NCBI GenBank assembly: GCA_947624515.1
Contig: CANQKN010000003.1
Span: 1-52,326 of the forward strand
DNA: 52,326 nt
Origin: an uncultured Bacilli bacterium
GTDB lineage: Bacteria > Bacillota_I > Bacilli_A > RF39 > UBA660
Reading direction: 5' to 3'
In this document: positions 18,068-27,675 of the stretch, in pieces
Layout: each line of letters starts with the position of its first letter
Position numbering within the stretch: the stretch's first letter is position 1
Translations under genes and position numbers: made by a program
Notes under the pieces: generated by a model
What the model was told of the DNA's origin: nothing
The model's database searches: none
Seen by the model: the letters and a program-made list of their open reading frames with translations, nothing else

Positions 18068-18772
18068 TTATTTTTCTTCTTTGCTAATTATTAATTTTTT
18101 ATATAATGATTCTGATATATTTGGGTTGAAACTTTCAGAATTAGTAGCTTGAAAGAAGGCTTGAATTTGTTCATATAATTGTTGAAATTCTTCTAATTCT
18201 AATATTTCTATTTTAGCTACTTCTTTTAAATGAATGCATTTTAAGACTTCAGAATAATATTCTAAATCTGATTTTTGATTTTTATTTTTTTCTTGATAAA
18301 TTTTATAATCTTTTAGTTCTTGTTTGACTCTTTCTAATTCTTCTACATTAATATCATCTAGTTCCTGCTCAGATAAGGTTTTTAATTTTGCTTTTAAGTT
18401 ATTTTGAACTTGAGGCTTTTTCTCCTCTGCAACGGGATTTCTTAATTGAGAAATGACACTGGTATTACCAGCTAATAAACTCCTTATCAATGTTACTAAT
18501 TTTGTATCTTGATATTCATCATAATCAAATTGATAATAACTTACTTCTAAATCATTAGCAGTTGTAGGATTAGCCTGTTTTCCTAGATATTTAAAATTAT
18601 AATTCTTAATATGAAAATCAGAAACATCAGGTAATTTGCTTGATTGATATGATTTATGAATAATTTCTCCGCATTCATTAACGATTATTTTAATGAAATC
18701 TTCTAATTTCTTTCTATCTAAATTTACCTCATATTTTATTAAACTTTGTTCTGTCTGTTCTATATAGTACAT
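18068..18772 (-). CDS. Conserved hypothetical protein
   Basis: ORF with start trimmed to MYYIEQTEQ (AGGTTTAGGT precedes). No family recognised. Confidence 0.6.
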   Translation of the reverse strand: MYYIEQTEQSLIKYEVNLDRKKLEDFIKIIVNECGEIIHKSYQSSKLPDVSDFHIKNYNFKYLGKQANPTTANDLEVSYYQFDYDEYQDTKLVTLIRSLLAGNTSVISQLRNPVAEEKKPQVQNNLKAKLKTLSEQELDDINVEELERVKQELKDYKIYQEKNKNQKSDLEYYSEVLKCIHLKEVAKIEILELEEFQQLYEQIQAFFQATNSESFNPNISESLYKKLIISKEEK

Positions 18773-18785
18773 ACCTAAACCTCCC

Positions 18786-19886
18786 TTATACATTAAATCT
18801 AAAATGACAGATGTCGCCATCTTGCATTAGATAATCCTTTCCTTCTAATCGAGCTTTTCCTGCTTCTTTTACTTTTAGTTCACTTCCACAAGATATTAAA
18901 TCTTCGTAAGACATTACTTCTGCTCGAATAAATCCTTTTTCAAAATCAGTATGAATAATTCCTGCACATTCCTTAGCATTCATTCCTTTTTTGAAAGTCC
19001 ATGCTCTTACCTCATCTGTTCCTACTGTAAAGTAGGTTGCTAGTCCTAATAAATCGTAAGTAGCTTTTATTAATTGATCTAATCCACTCATTTCAATTCC
19101 TAGAGCTTCTAACATTTCTTTATGATCTTTATCATCTAATTGACTTAGTTCTTCTTCTATTTTAGCACAAACCTTAATTACTTTAGCATTTTCTTTGTTG
19201 GCATATTCTTTTACTATTTTTACATAATCGTTATCTGCTTCTGCTACCTCTTCTTCATTAATATTAGCCATATAAATAATTGGTTTTAGTGTTAAGAAAT
19301 TATAAGATTTGATAGCCTGCTTTTCTTCTTTCGTAAAATCAACTGTTCTTAATGGTTGATTTTTTTCTAGGGCTTCTTTTGCTTTGATCAGAGCATCTAA
19401 TTCTACTAATTCATCTTTATCTTTCGTAGTTCTTACTTTTTTTTCTATTTTTTCGATTCGATTACCAATACTCTCTAAATCAGCTAGTACTAATTCTAAA
19501 TTGATAATTTCAATGTCGCGAAGTGGATCAACTTTTCCTTCTACATGAATGATATCACTATTTTCAAAACATCTTACTACTTCAACAATGGCATCTGTTT
19601 CCCTAATATGAGATAAGAATTTATTTCCTAATCCTTCGCCTTGACTAGCACCTTTTACTAATCCTGCAATATCAGTAAACTCAAAAGCAGTTGGTATCAG
19701 TCTTTCTGGATGATACATTTCATTTAAAGTATCTAATCTTTCATCCGGAACAGTTACAACTCCTACATTTGGTTCAATGGTAGCAAATGGATAATTTGCT
19801 GCGAGAATACTTTTCTTGGTAATGGCATTAAATAAAGTAGATTTTCCTACATTGGGTAAGCCTACAATTCCTGCTGTTAATCCCAT
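18786..19886 (-). CDS. ychF: Redox-regulated ATPase/GTP-binding protein YchF
   Basis: MGLTAGIVGLPNVGKSTLFNAITKK...ANYPFATIEPNVGVVTVPDERLD...HTDFEKGFIRAEVMSYEDL. Confidence 0.97.
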   Translation of the reverse strand: MGLTAGIVGLPNVGKSTLFNAITKKSILAANYPFATIEPNVGVVTVPDERLDTLNEMYHPERLIPTAFEFTDIAGLVKGASQGEGLGNKFLSHIRETDAIVEVVRCFENSDIIHVEGKVDPLRDIEIINLELVLADLESIGNRIEKIEKKVRTTKDKDELVELDALIKAKEALEKNQPLRTVDFTKEEKQAIKSYNFLTLKPIIYMANINEEEVAEADNDYVKIVKEYANKENAKVIKVCAKIEEELSQLDDKDHKEMLEALGIEMSGLDQLIKATYDLLGLATYFTVGTDEVRAWTFKKGMNAKECAGIIHTDFEKGFIRAEVMSYEDLISCGSELKVKEAGKARLEGKDYLMQDGDICHFRFNV

Positions 19887-19944
19887 CTTTATCCCTCATT
19901 TCTTATTTAGTATTATATCATGTAATCTATGATTTTTAAATTTT

Positions 19945-20187
19945 TTATAAATGTTTCTGTTTTTCTGTAATTGGAAATAAACTTTCTTTCCTTTCTAAGA
20001 TCTTTTCTATGGATACATTCGTACCATTATAATGGATATAGCTGATTCATAAAAATAAAAGAAATGTTTATATAATATATTTTTTTTGATATTGAAAAGT
20101 ATTTTTTCCATGTGGTGCATTGGTATGGTTAGTAATTCCAATCATGCATGCAAGCTCACGTACACTAACGCATCGATAAACTAGCAT
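19945..20187 (-). pseudogene. Decayed gene with frameshifts/stops
   Basis: RBS GAGGTGAT then MLVYRCVSVRELACMIGITNHTNAPHGKNTFQYQKKYII*; other frames continue ...KHFFYFYESAISIIM... and ...NGTNVSIEKILERKESLFPITEKQKHL*. Confidence 0.55.
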
Positions 20188-20254
20188 CGTATCACCTCAA
20201 TTTGATTACGACTTATTATAAATTATTATAAGAAAAAAAGCAAGAAATTCTTGC

Positions 20255-21868
20255 TTACAAAGTTGGATAAATATTGGTTCCTACTGGTAATCCTGTTAAA
20301 TACCACAATAGAATGATGGCTAACCATACAAAACTGATAATAAGACAGTATGGCATAATTAATCTTAAAGATCTTCCTATTGTGATTGGTCTTTTCTTAT
20401 TTGGATTATAAATATTTAGGTAACCTACAAATATAACGAAATAAGTTAATAACGGAGTAATTCCTTTTGTCATAGAATCTGTTGCTCTTAAAATAAATTG
20501 AGTAAACTCTGGTGAAATATTAGCTTGCATTAATTTTGGTACCATGATAGGTGCTAATATTAACCATTTAGCTGTTGGTGTTGTATTAAATAAATTAATA
20601 ATGATTAAGATAAAAACAACTAAAATAATTAATGGAATTCCACTAATATCCAACTTACTAATTAAGTTAGCTCCCCATGCTGTTAGTATGGTATCAATGT
20701 TCGTTTTTCTAAATACTGCTATTAACTGTGTAGCAAAGAACACCATAGGAATTAAAGCTGTTACCTCTGTCATATATTTACTTGCTTCTGTTAATAATTC
20801 TTTATCATTTTTTATTGTTTTAGCACCAAAACCATAGGCAAGTCCTGTAGTAATAAAAAATAAGGAAACCATGTAAGTAAAACCATCTTGGAAATAAGAA
20901 TTTGGTCCAAATACTTGACCTAAGTAAGTAGCTTCATTCATATCTAATAACATACCAGAAAAAGGTAAGTTAGGAATTAATGAATAAATAAATATAAGAG
21001 CAAAAATAATAGCAGTAATGGTAGCATATTTCATTCCCTTTTTCTCATGGATTTCAGCAGCTAATTTTCTTTGTTCTTCTTCTTCCACATTTTCAATAAT
21101 TTCTATTTCTCCTGTTCGAATGAAATCATTATTATCTTTGTAACGACCTAATTTAGGAATAATTACCTTTTCAATAATTATGGTACCAACTATTGATAAA
21201 ATAATAGATGTCGTAATAATGATAATTAAATTAGAAGACAAAGAAACATGATAACTAGCATCAATTAACTTTGCTGCTGTTTCTGTTGTGGATATTAAAT
21301 TTACTTCCATTGATCCTACAAATAAAGTTACACCATAACCAAATGCAACTCCACAGAAAGCTGCAATAATTCCAGCTAATGGATTTCTATTATTTTTTAA
21401 AAATACTAAAGCAGCAATGGGAATTAATATTACATATCCAATATCATTAATTAAACTTGCTATCGTTGCTAGAAAAATCACGATAAATGTTATTTTCTTA
21501 TTGTCAATTTTTACTAATACTCTCTTAATAAAAGCATCTAATAATCCTGTTGCTTGGGCTATTGATAATCCAATTAATGAAATTAGTAAAGTACTTAATG
21601 TGGTAAAACTGATAAAGTTTCTAGCTGCATTACTGATTATATACTTTAATCCACTGAAATTAAATAAATTTTCTACTGTTGCTAAAGTATTTTCTAATTG
21701 ACCTGTTGCAACATTAACTGTAGAGTATGTTGCTTGCATCTGTAATAAAGAACAAATTCCACTTATTATCATTACTAAAAAAGTTAATAAAATGTAAGCT
21801 GTAACTGGATGTAGATAAAACTTTTTTAATCTCCATCTTTTTTTCTGTTTCATATTATCAATTTTCAC
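20255..21868 (-). CDS. AbgT-family transporter (p-aminobenzoyl-glutamate transporter-like)
   Basis: HPVTAYILLTFLVMIISGICS...LINDIGYVILIPIAALVF...ATDSMTKGITPLLTYFVIFVGYL; multi-TM. Confidence 0.85.
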   Translation of the reverse strand: MKIDNMKQKKRWRLKKFYLHPVTAYILLTFLVMIISGICSLLQMQATYSTVNVATGQLENTLATVENLFNFSGLKYIISNAARNFISFTTLSTLLISLIGLSIAQATGLLDAFIKRVLVKIDNKKITFIVIFLATIASLINDIGYVILIPIAALVFLKNNRNPLAGIIAAFCGVAFGYGVTLFVGSMEVNLISTTETAAKLIDASYHVSLSSNLIIIITTSIILSIVGTIIIEKVIIPKLGRYKDNNDFIRTGEIEIIENVEEEEQRKLAAEIHEKKGMKYATITAIIFALIFIYSLIPNLPFSGMLLDMNEATYLGQVFGPNSYFQDGFTYMVSLFFITTGLAYGFGAKTIKNDKELLTEASKYMTEVTALIPMVFFATQLIAVFRKTNIDTILTAWGANLISKLDISGIPLIILVVFILIIINLFNTTPTAKWLILAPIMVPKLMQANISPEFTQFILRATDSMTKGITPLLTYFVIFVGYLNIYNPNKKRPITIGRSLRLIMPYCLIISFVWLAIILLWYLTGLPVGTNIYPTL

Positions 21869-22052
21869 TACTTTCTACTTTTTTTAATTTTCGATTAAAT
21901 TCTATCCTTGGTATCATAACTATCCTTCCACAATAACAGCATTTGATTTTAATATCTGCGCCTAAACGGACGATTTCCCAAAGATTGGTACCACAAGGGT
22001 GTCCTTTTTTCATGATGACTTTATCCTTTAATTTATATTCTTTGTTTTCCAT
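21858..22052 (-). CDS. DUF951 family protein
   Basis: YKLKDKVIMKKGHPCGTNLWEIVRLGADIKIKCCYCGRIVMIPRIEFNRKLKKV. In the parB-ychF neighbourhood as in Firmicutes. Confidence 0.9.
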   Translation of the reverse strand: MENKEYKLKDKVIMKKGHPCGTNLWEIVRLGADIKIKCCYCGRIVMIPRIEFNRKLKKVESSEN

Positions 22053-22083
22053 TATTCACCTCATTTTGTGATATGGTTATATT

Positions 22084-22974
22084 TTAATCATCTAATCCCA
22101 TAATTTCTAAAATTCTATTTAAATCATTGAAATTAACAAAATGTAGTTCTACTTTATTGTTTTTTATTTTTACTTTTGTTCCAAATTTTTCTGATAATTC
22201 TTCTTCTATATTTTTATATTCATTTGGTTTTTGTTCATGTCTTATTTGGATATTTTTTCTTTCTAAAGTAGTATCATGAGATAATTCTTCTATTTCACGA
22301 ACACTTAATCCATCTACTACTACTTTTTCAGCAAGCTCTACTACTTTATTATTATCTTCTATTTTACTAAGAACACGAGCATGACTCATAGAAAGTTTTC
22401 CGGATATAATCATATCTTTTACTTTTTCTGGTAATGTTAATAATCCTAGCATATTGGTAATATGACTTCTACTTTTTCCTAATCTATGGGCTAATTCTTC
22501 TTGAGTTAGTGATAATTCTTCTAATAATTTTTTATAAGCTAAAGCTTCTTCTAACGCATTTAAATTTTCTCTTTGTAGATTTTCTAACAATGCGATTTCC
22601 ATCATATCTTGATCTGAAAAATTTCTAATAATAGCGGGGATTGTTTCCTTTCCTGCTATTTTAGATGCTTTTACTCTTCTTTCACCTGCTATGATTTCAT
22701 AACCTTTAATACTAGGCTTTACAATAATTGGTTGAAAGACACCATGTTCTTTAATAGATTCTGCTAATTCTTTTAAGGCATTTTCATCAAAATTTTTTCT
22801 TGGCTGATAAGGATTACTTCTTAATTCTGATACAGGAATTTCAACAATTTCTTCATTGGTAGAAGAATTAATGATTTTTTCTTCCATTTTTTCATAATCA
22901 AGAGGTTCATTATTAAATAATTCTTCTAATCCTCTTCCTAGAGCCTTTCTTCTAGATGTTTCCATTTCTCTCAA
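22084..22974 (-). CDS. parB: Chromosome-partitioning protein ParB/Spo0J
   Basis: ALGRGLEELFNN...VSELRSNPYQPRKNFDENALKELAESIKEHGVFQPIIVKP...IIAGERRVKASK; downstream of parA. Confidence 0.95.
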   Translation of the reverse strand: MREMETSRRKALGRGLEELFNNEPLDYEKMEEKIINSSTNEEIVEIPVSELRSNPYQPRKNFDENALKELAESIKEHGVFQPIIVKPSIKGYEIIAGERRVKASKIAGKETIPAIIRNFSDQDMMEIALLENLQRENLNALEEALAYKKLLEELSLTQEELAHRLGKSRSHITNMLGLLTLPEKVKDMIISGKLSMSHARVLSKIEDNNKVVELAEKVVVDGLSVREIEELSHDTTLERKNIQIRHEQKPNEYKNIEEELSEKFGTKVKIKNNKVELHFVNFNDLNRILEIMGLDD

Positions 22975-23740
22975 TCACTTCCTTTGCTAAATTTATATAG
23001 GCTTCTGTTGCCCTATGTTTTGGGTCATAAGCTATTATTGGTTTTCCATGAGAAGGAGCTTCTGTTAATTTAACAAGTCTTGGAATAATAGTGTTATATA
23101 CTCTTTCTTTAAAAAATCTACGAATATCTTCTACTACTTCTAATCCAAGTAAAGTTCTGGAATCTAGCATAGTTAGTAGGACACCTTCAATATCTAAATT
23201 TGGATTTAAGTTTTTTTGAGCTAACATAATTGTATTAAGTAATTGAGTAATTCCTTCTAACGCAAAAAATTCACATTGAACTGGGATAATAACAGAATCG
23301 GAAGCAGTTAAGGCATTGGTTGTAATTAAACCTAAAGATGGTGGACAATCAATAATAATATAATTAAATAAATTTTTAATTGGATCTAAATATTGTTTTA
23401 ATTGTGCATTTTTTACAAATCCTTGATTTGTTTTACTTTTTTCCATTAGTTCCATATCTAATCCTGCTAAATTTATAGTTGCAGGTAAAACATATAAATT
23501 TTTATATTTTGTTCTAACAATTGCTTGTGTTATTTCACAGTTTCCTGTTAAAACTTCGTGAATACTATTTTCGATATCTCCTTTATTAATACCAATTCCT
23601 GTTGTTGTATTACCTTGTGGATCAAGATCTATTAATAATACTTTTTTTCCTAAATATGCTAAAGATGCAGAAAGATTAATACTTGTTGTTGTTTTTCCTA
23701 CTCCACCTTTTTGATTTACTAATGAAATAATTTTGCCCAT
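22952..23740 (-). CDS. parA: Chromosome-partitioning ATPase ParA/Soj
   Basis: MGKIISLVNQKGGVGKTTTSINLSASLAYLGKKVLLIDLDPQGNTTTG. Confidence 0.97.
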   Translation of the reverse strand: MGKIISLVNQKGGVGKTTTSINLSASLAYLGKKVLLIDLDPQGNTTTGIGINKGDIENSIHEVLTGNCEITQAIVRTKYKNLYVLPATINLAGLDMELMEKSKTNQGFVKNAQLKQYLDPIKNLFNYIIIDCPPSLGLITTNALTASDSVIIPVQCEFFALEGITQLLNTIMLAQKNLNPNLDIEGVLLTMLDSRTLLGLEVVEDIRRFFKERVYNTIIPRLVKLTEAPSHGKPIIAYDPKHRATEAYINLAKEVIERNGNI

Positions 23741-23811
23741 ACTACCACCTTTTCTTTGTACTCTTCTATTTTAACAGAAATTGTTTAAATAGGAAATGTT
23801 TTTCGAAAAAA

Positions 23812-23830
23812 AAAGTAGAAGTTCTACTTT
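23812..23830 (-). terminator. Terminator after the noc-like gene
   Basis: aaagtagaagttctacttt with T-rich minus-strand tail. Confidence 0.55.
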
Positions 23831-24816
23831 TATTTATTTTTTTCAATTTTTACTAGGATTTGATAAGTATTTTCAAAATCCATTTCTTCCATACGAATAT
23901 CAAAACCTTTTGTTTCTAATTTCGTTACGGTATTTTTGATTTCACTAATAGCATCTTTTAATGTATAAGAACGGCTGCTTCTTAATAATTGATCTATTTT
24001 TTTCATACTAGAATCTTCTTCATTTATAGTGTTATTGATACTCTTAGAATCGATTTCTTCTTCTAATTCTTCTATTACATCATCCTCATCTAGACTAGGA
24101 AGTGGTAGATCATCAAGAATTTGATCTGAATCATCATATTGATCAGGATTTTTTACTTCTATTTTAGGGCCAGCTTCTGATAAGATGCTATTTTCTTGTA
24201 CTTCAGGTAAAACAGGCTCTCCTTTTAGCACTCTAATTTCATTATCTAAATCCCTTACAGTCATACGATTATTAATAATTTTTCTTAACATATTAATTTG
24301 TTCTTCACTACTATCTAAATTTAATAAACTTCTTGCATGACGTTCTGAAATTTTATCATAAAGAAGTGCTTCTTGTACTTCATCAGGTAAGGATAATAAT
24401 CTCATTTTATTAGCAATGGCTGCTTGGGATTTTCCTAGTGTACGACCTAACTCTTCCTGAGTCATAGAATCTAACTCTAATATTTTTTGATATGTTCTTG
24501 CTTCTTCAATTGCAGTTAAATCTTTTCTTTGAAGATTTTCTAAAAGGGCAACTTTAGAAGCTTCTTTATCATCTAAATTACGGATAATAGCTGGAATTTT
24601 AGTTAATCCTGCTATAACAGATGCTTTATATCTTCTCTCACCTGCTATAATTTCATATTTATCTCCTATTTTTCTAACAATAATTGGTTGAATAATACCA
24701 TGTTCTTTGATAGAATTAGCTAATTCGCTTAGATCGTTTTCATTAAATACTTCTCTTGGTTGAAAACGATTTGGAATAATATCATCTAAATATAATTCTA
24801 CTACTTCTTTATCCAT
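23830..24816 (-). CDS. noc: ParB-family protein, likely nucleoid occlusion protein Noc
   Basis: Second ParB paralog: GERRYKASVIAGLTKIPAIIRNLDDKEASKVALLENLQRKDL...TQEELGRTLGKSQAAIANKMRLLSLP...ISERHARSLL. Located next to rsmG. Noc-type palindromes occur in the window. Start trimmed to MDKEVV (RBS AGAGGG). Confidence 0.8.
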   Translation of the reverse strand: MDKEVVELYLDDIIPNRFQPREVFNENDLSELANSIKEHGIIQPIIVRKIGDKYEIIAGERRYKASVIAGLTKIPAIIRNLDDKEASKVALLENLQRKDLTAIEEARTYQKILELDSMTQEELGRTLGKSQAAIANKMRLLSLPDEVQEALLYDKISERHARSLLNLDSSEEQINMLRKIINNRMTVRDLDNEIRVLKGEPVLPEVQENSILSEAGPKIEVKNPDQYDDSDQILDDLPLPSLDEDDVIEELEEEIDSKSINNTINEEDSSMKKIDQLLRSSRSYTLKDAISEIKNTVTKLETKGFDIRMEEMDFENTYQILVKIEKNK

Positions 24817-24955
24817 AAAATACCCTCTTTTCATTCTTCTTATTCTTTTACACTATATACATTATAGCATAAATTTAGAAGTAGACAAGAAAAAAAGTCA
24901 AAATTTGTGGTTTTGACTTTAAAAAGGCTTCCTTAATAAAATTTTTGCAAATATA

Positions 24956-25651
24956 TTATTTTTTGATTTGATCTAATTTTCTTGGATAAATGACATTTGT
25001 CTTTTTATCTTTTTGAATTAAAATAATATTTCGAATACTATTTTCTATTGGTAAAGTAAAAGTTTCTATTTTTTCAATATGGCTATCTAATTTATTTAAG
25101 ATATCTTTACTATTTTCTAATTCCTCTTCAATATTTGCTTTCATAGCTATAAAGTGTCCTTTTTCTTTTACCATTGGAATACATAATTCTGATAATACTT
25201 TTAAATTGGCTACTGCTCTAGCGGTTACAATATCAAATTTTTCACGATTTATTTTAGCATAATCTTCAGCCCTGGTATGGATTGTTTCAATATCAGATAA
25301 ATCCAATTCTTGAATAATCGTATTTAAATAATTGATTCTTTTCTGTAGAGAATCGATTAAAGTTATTTTTAAATTTGGAAATACAATTTTTAAAACAATT
25401 CCAGGAAAACCTGCGCCAGTTCCTATATCACATAAAGAATATTCTTGATTTAAATCTATTACTTTCATTAGTGTTAAACTATCATAAAAGTGTTTTAAAT
25501 AAACATCTTCTTTGTTGGTAATTCTTGTTAAATTCATTTTTTCATTCCAAGCAATTAATAAGTTGTAAAATTTTTCTAATTTATTTAGTTGATTTTGATC
25601 TAAAGATATTCCTAGTTTTTTTGTTGCTTCTATAAATAATTCTAAATTCAT
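24956..25651 (-). CDS. rsmG: 16S rRNA (guanine527-N7)-methyltransferase RsmG
   Basis: LLIAWNEKMNLTRITNKEDVYLKHFYDSL...CDIGTGAGFPGIVLKIVFP. Confidence 0.96.
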   Translation of the reverse strand: MNLELFIEATKKLGISLDQNQLNKLEKFYNLLIAWNEKMNLTRITNKEDVYLKHFYDSLTLMKVIDLNQEYSLCDIGTGAGFPGIVLKIVFPNLKITLIDSLQKRINYLNTIIQELDLSDIETIHTRAEDYAKINREKFDIVTARAVANLKVLSELCIPMVKEKGHFIAMKANIEEELENSKDILNKLDSHIEKIETFTLPIENSIRNIILIQKDKKTNVIYPRKLDQIKK

Positions 25652-27507
25652 ATTCTTTTTTCCTTTTTTAAATAGACCATTAGAATGGAAATATCTGATG
25701 GATTTACACCACTAATACGAGATGCTTGAGCTATTGTTGTTGGTCTTACATCTTTTAGTTTTTGTCTTGCTTCACTTGCGAGATTATGTACTTGATCATA
25801 GTTGATATCAGTTGGAATTTTTACTTTTTCTAAATCTAACATTTTTTGTGCTTCTCTATTAGCCTTGATGATATATCCTTCATATTTTATTTGAATTTCT
25901 ACTTGTTCTATTACCTCGTTACTAAAATTAATTGCAAGCCAATGTTTTAAATTTTCAGTAGTAATTTCTGGTCGTTTTAATAAATCATATAGAGTAATTC
26001 CATCCAATATTTTGGTAGAGTGAATACTTTCTAAATAATCATTATTTTCTTTAGTTGGTGTGATTTTATGATTTTTTAGTAAATTAGTTAACTCTTCAAT
26101 TTGTTTCTTTTTTTCTTGTAATTTTTGATATTTTGCTTCTGATATTAGTCCCATTTGATAACCATATTCTCTTAATCTTAAATCAGCATTATCATGTCTT
26201 AATAATAAACGGTATTCGGCACGAGATGTTAACATACGATAAGGTTCTTTTGTTCCTTTTGTTACTAAATCATCTATTAATACCCCAATATAAGCTTCAT
26301 TTCTTTTTAAGATTAACGGTTCTTGATTATGGATTTTACGAGAGGCATTTATTCCTGCAATAAGACCTTGACCAGCTGCTTCTTCATATCCACTCGTACC
26401 ATTGATTTGTCCTGCTGTAAATAAATTTTCTATCACTTTGGTTTCTAGTGACTGTTTTAATTGAAGTGGATCGATTGCATCATATTCAATTGCATAAGCA
26501 TACTTTAATATTTTAGCATGTTCTAGCCCTGGTAAAGAATGAACCATTTTTTCTTGAACATCTTCTGGCATACTTGTTGAAAAACCTTGAATATAGATAT
26601 CATCATAATAAATACTTTCTGGTTCTAGAAATAATTGATGCCGTTCTTTATCTTTAAATCTTACTACTTTATCTTCTATAGAAGGACAATATCTAGGTCC
26701 AATTCCTTCTACATAACCACCATACATACTAGATTTATCTAAATTTTCATTGATAATTTTATGAGTTTCCGGAGTTGTATAAATTAAATGACATGGTACT
26801 TGATCCTCTATTTTATAGAGTGGTTCATTATCATAAGAAAAAGTATATGGTATGGAATCACCTGGTTCTAGACTTGTTTTAGTAAAATCAATACTAGATT
26901 TATCAATTCTTGGTGGTGTACCTGTTTTTAATCTTTGAATGGTAAATCCATATTCTTTTAATTTATTACTTAAAAATTTAGAAGGTTTCTCTCCATGTGG
27001 TCCACTAACTGTTTTAGTAGCACCTCTTAAAATTACTGCTTTTAAATAAGTACCCGTTGTTAAGATAACAGCTTGGGATTTAATTTGTTCATTATTTTCT
27101 AAAATAACCCCTTTTACAATATTATTTTCTATGATTAAATCTTCAACGATTGATTCTTTTATTTCTAGATTGGATTGTTTTTTCATGGTTTCTAACATTG
27201 CTTTCGGATAAGTAATTTTATCACCTTGAGCTCGAAGTGCACGAACAGCAGGACCTTTTTTTGTATTTAGCATTTTTACTTGCAAACAACTATGGTCAAT
27301 ATTATTAGCCATTTCTCCACCTAAAGCATCTATTTCTCTAACAATAATTCCTTTAGCGGGACCACCAATTGAAGGATTACAAGGCATATCAGCAATGTTT
27401 TTAATATTTCCTGTTATTAATAATGTTTTATTTCCTAATCTAGCAGAAGCTAAAGATGCTTCACAACCTGCATGTCCACCTCCTACTACGATAATGTCAT
27501 ATTTCAT
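25648..27507 (-). CDS. mnmG: tRNA uridine-5-carboxymethylaminomethyl synthesis enzyme MnmG (GidA)
   Basis: YDIIVVGGGHAGCEASLASARLGNKTLLIT...DMPCNPSIGGPAKGIIVREIDALGGEM. Confidence 0.98.
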   Translation of the reverse strand: MKYDIIVVGGGHAGCEASLASARLGNKTLLITGNIKNIADMPCNPSIGGPAKGIIVREIDALGGEMANNIDHSCLQVKMLNTKKGPAVRALRAQGDKITYPKAMLETMKKQSNLEIKESIVEDLIIENNIVKGVILENNEQIKSQAVILTTGTYLKAVILRGATKTVSGPHGEKPSKFLSNKLKEYGFTIQRLKTGTPPRIDKSSIDFTKTSLEPGDSIPYTFSYDNEPLYKIEDQVPCHLIYTTPETHKIINENLDKSSMYGGYVEGIGPRYCPSIEDKVVRFKDKERHQLFLEPESIYYDDIYIQGFSTSMPEDVQEKMVHSLPGLEHAKILKYAYAIEYDAIDPLQLKQSLETKVIENLFTAGQINGTSGYEEAAGQGLIAGINASRKIHNQEPLILKRNEAYIGVLIDDLVTKGTKEPYRMLTSRAEYRLLLRHDNADLRLREYGYQMGLISEAKYQKLQEKKKQIEELTNLLKNHKITPTKENNDYLESIHSTKILDGITLYDLLKRPEITTENLKHWLAINFSNEVIEQVEIQIKYEGYIIKANREAQKMLDLEKVKIPTDINYDQVHNLASEARQKLKDVRPTTIAQASRISGVNPSDISILMVYLKKEKRI

Positions 27508-27594
27508 TTTGATACACTTCCTCTTTTTTCTGCATTTTATTATACAATATTTTTCCTTTTTTCGTGGAATTTTTTCATATATTATGAAAAAAAT

Positions 27595-27610
27595 TATTTC
27601 CCGGGAAATA
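27595..27610. promoter_or_regulatory. Noc-binding site (perfect TATTTCCCGGGAAATA)
   Basis: Exact match to the B. subtilis Noc consensus, inside a longer palindrome AAAAATTATTTCCCGGGAAATAATTTTT (27589..27616) between mnmG and mnmE. Confidence 0.9.
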
Positions 27611-27675
27611 ATTTTTAGTGTTAAATTATAATTTTTGTATTATAATTACATTTTTATTAATTAATATTTTATATT

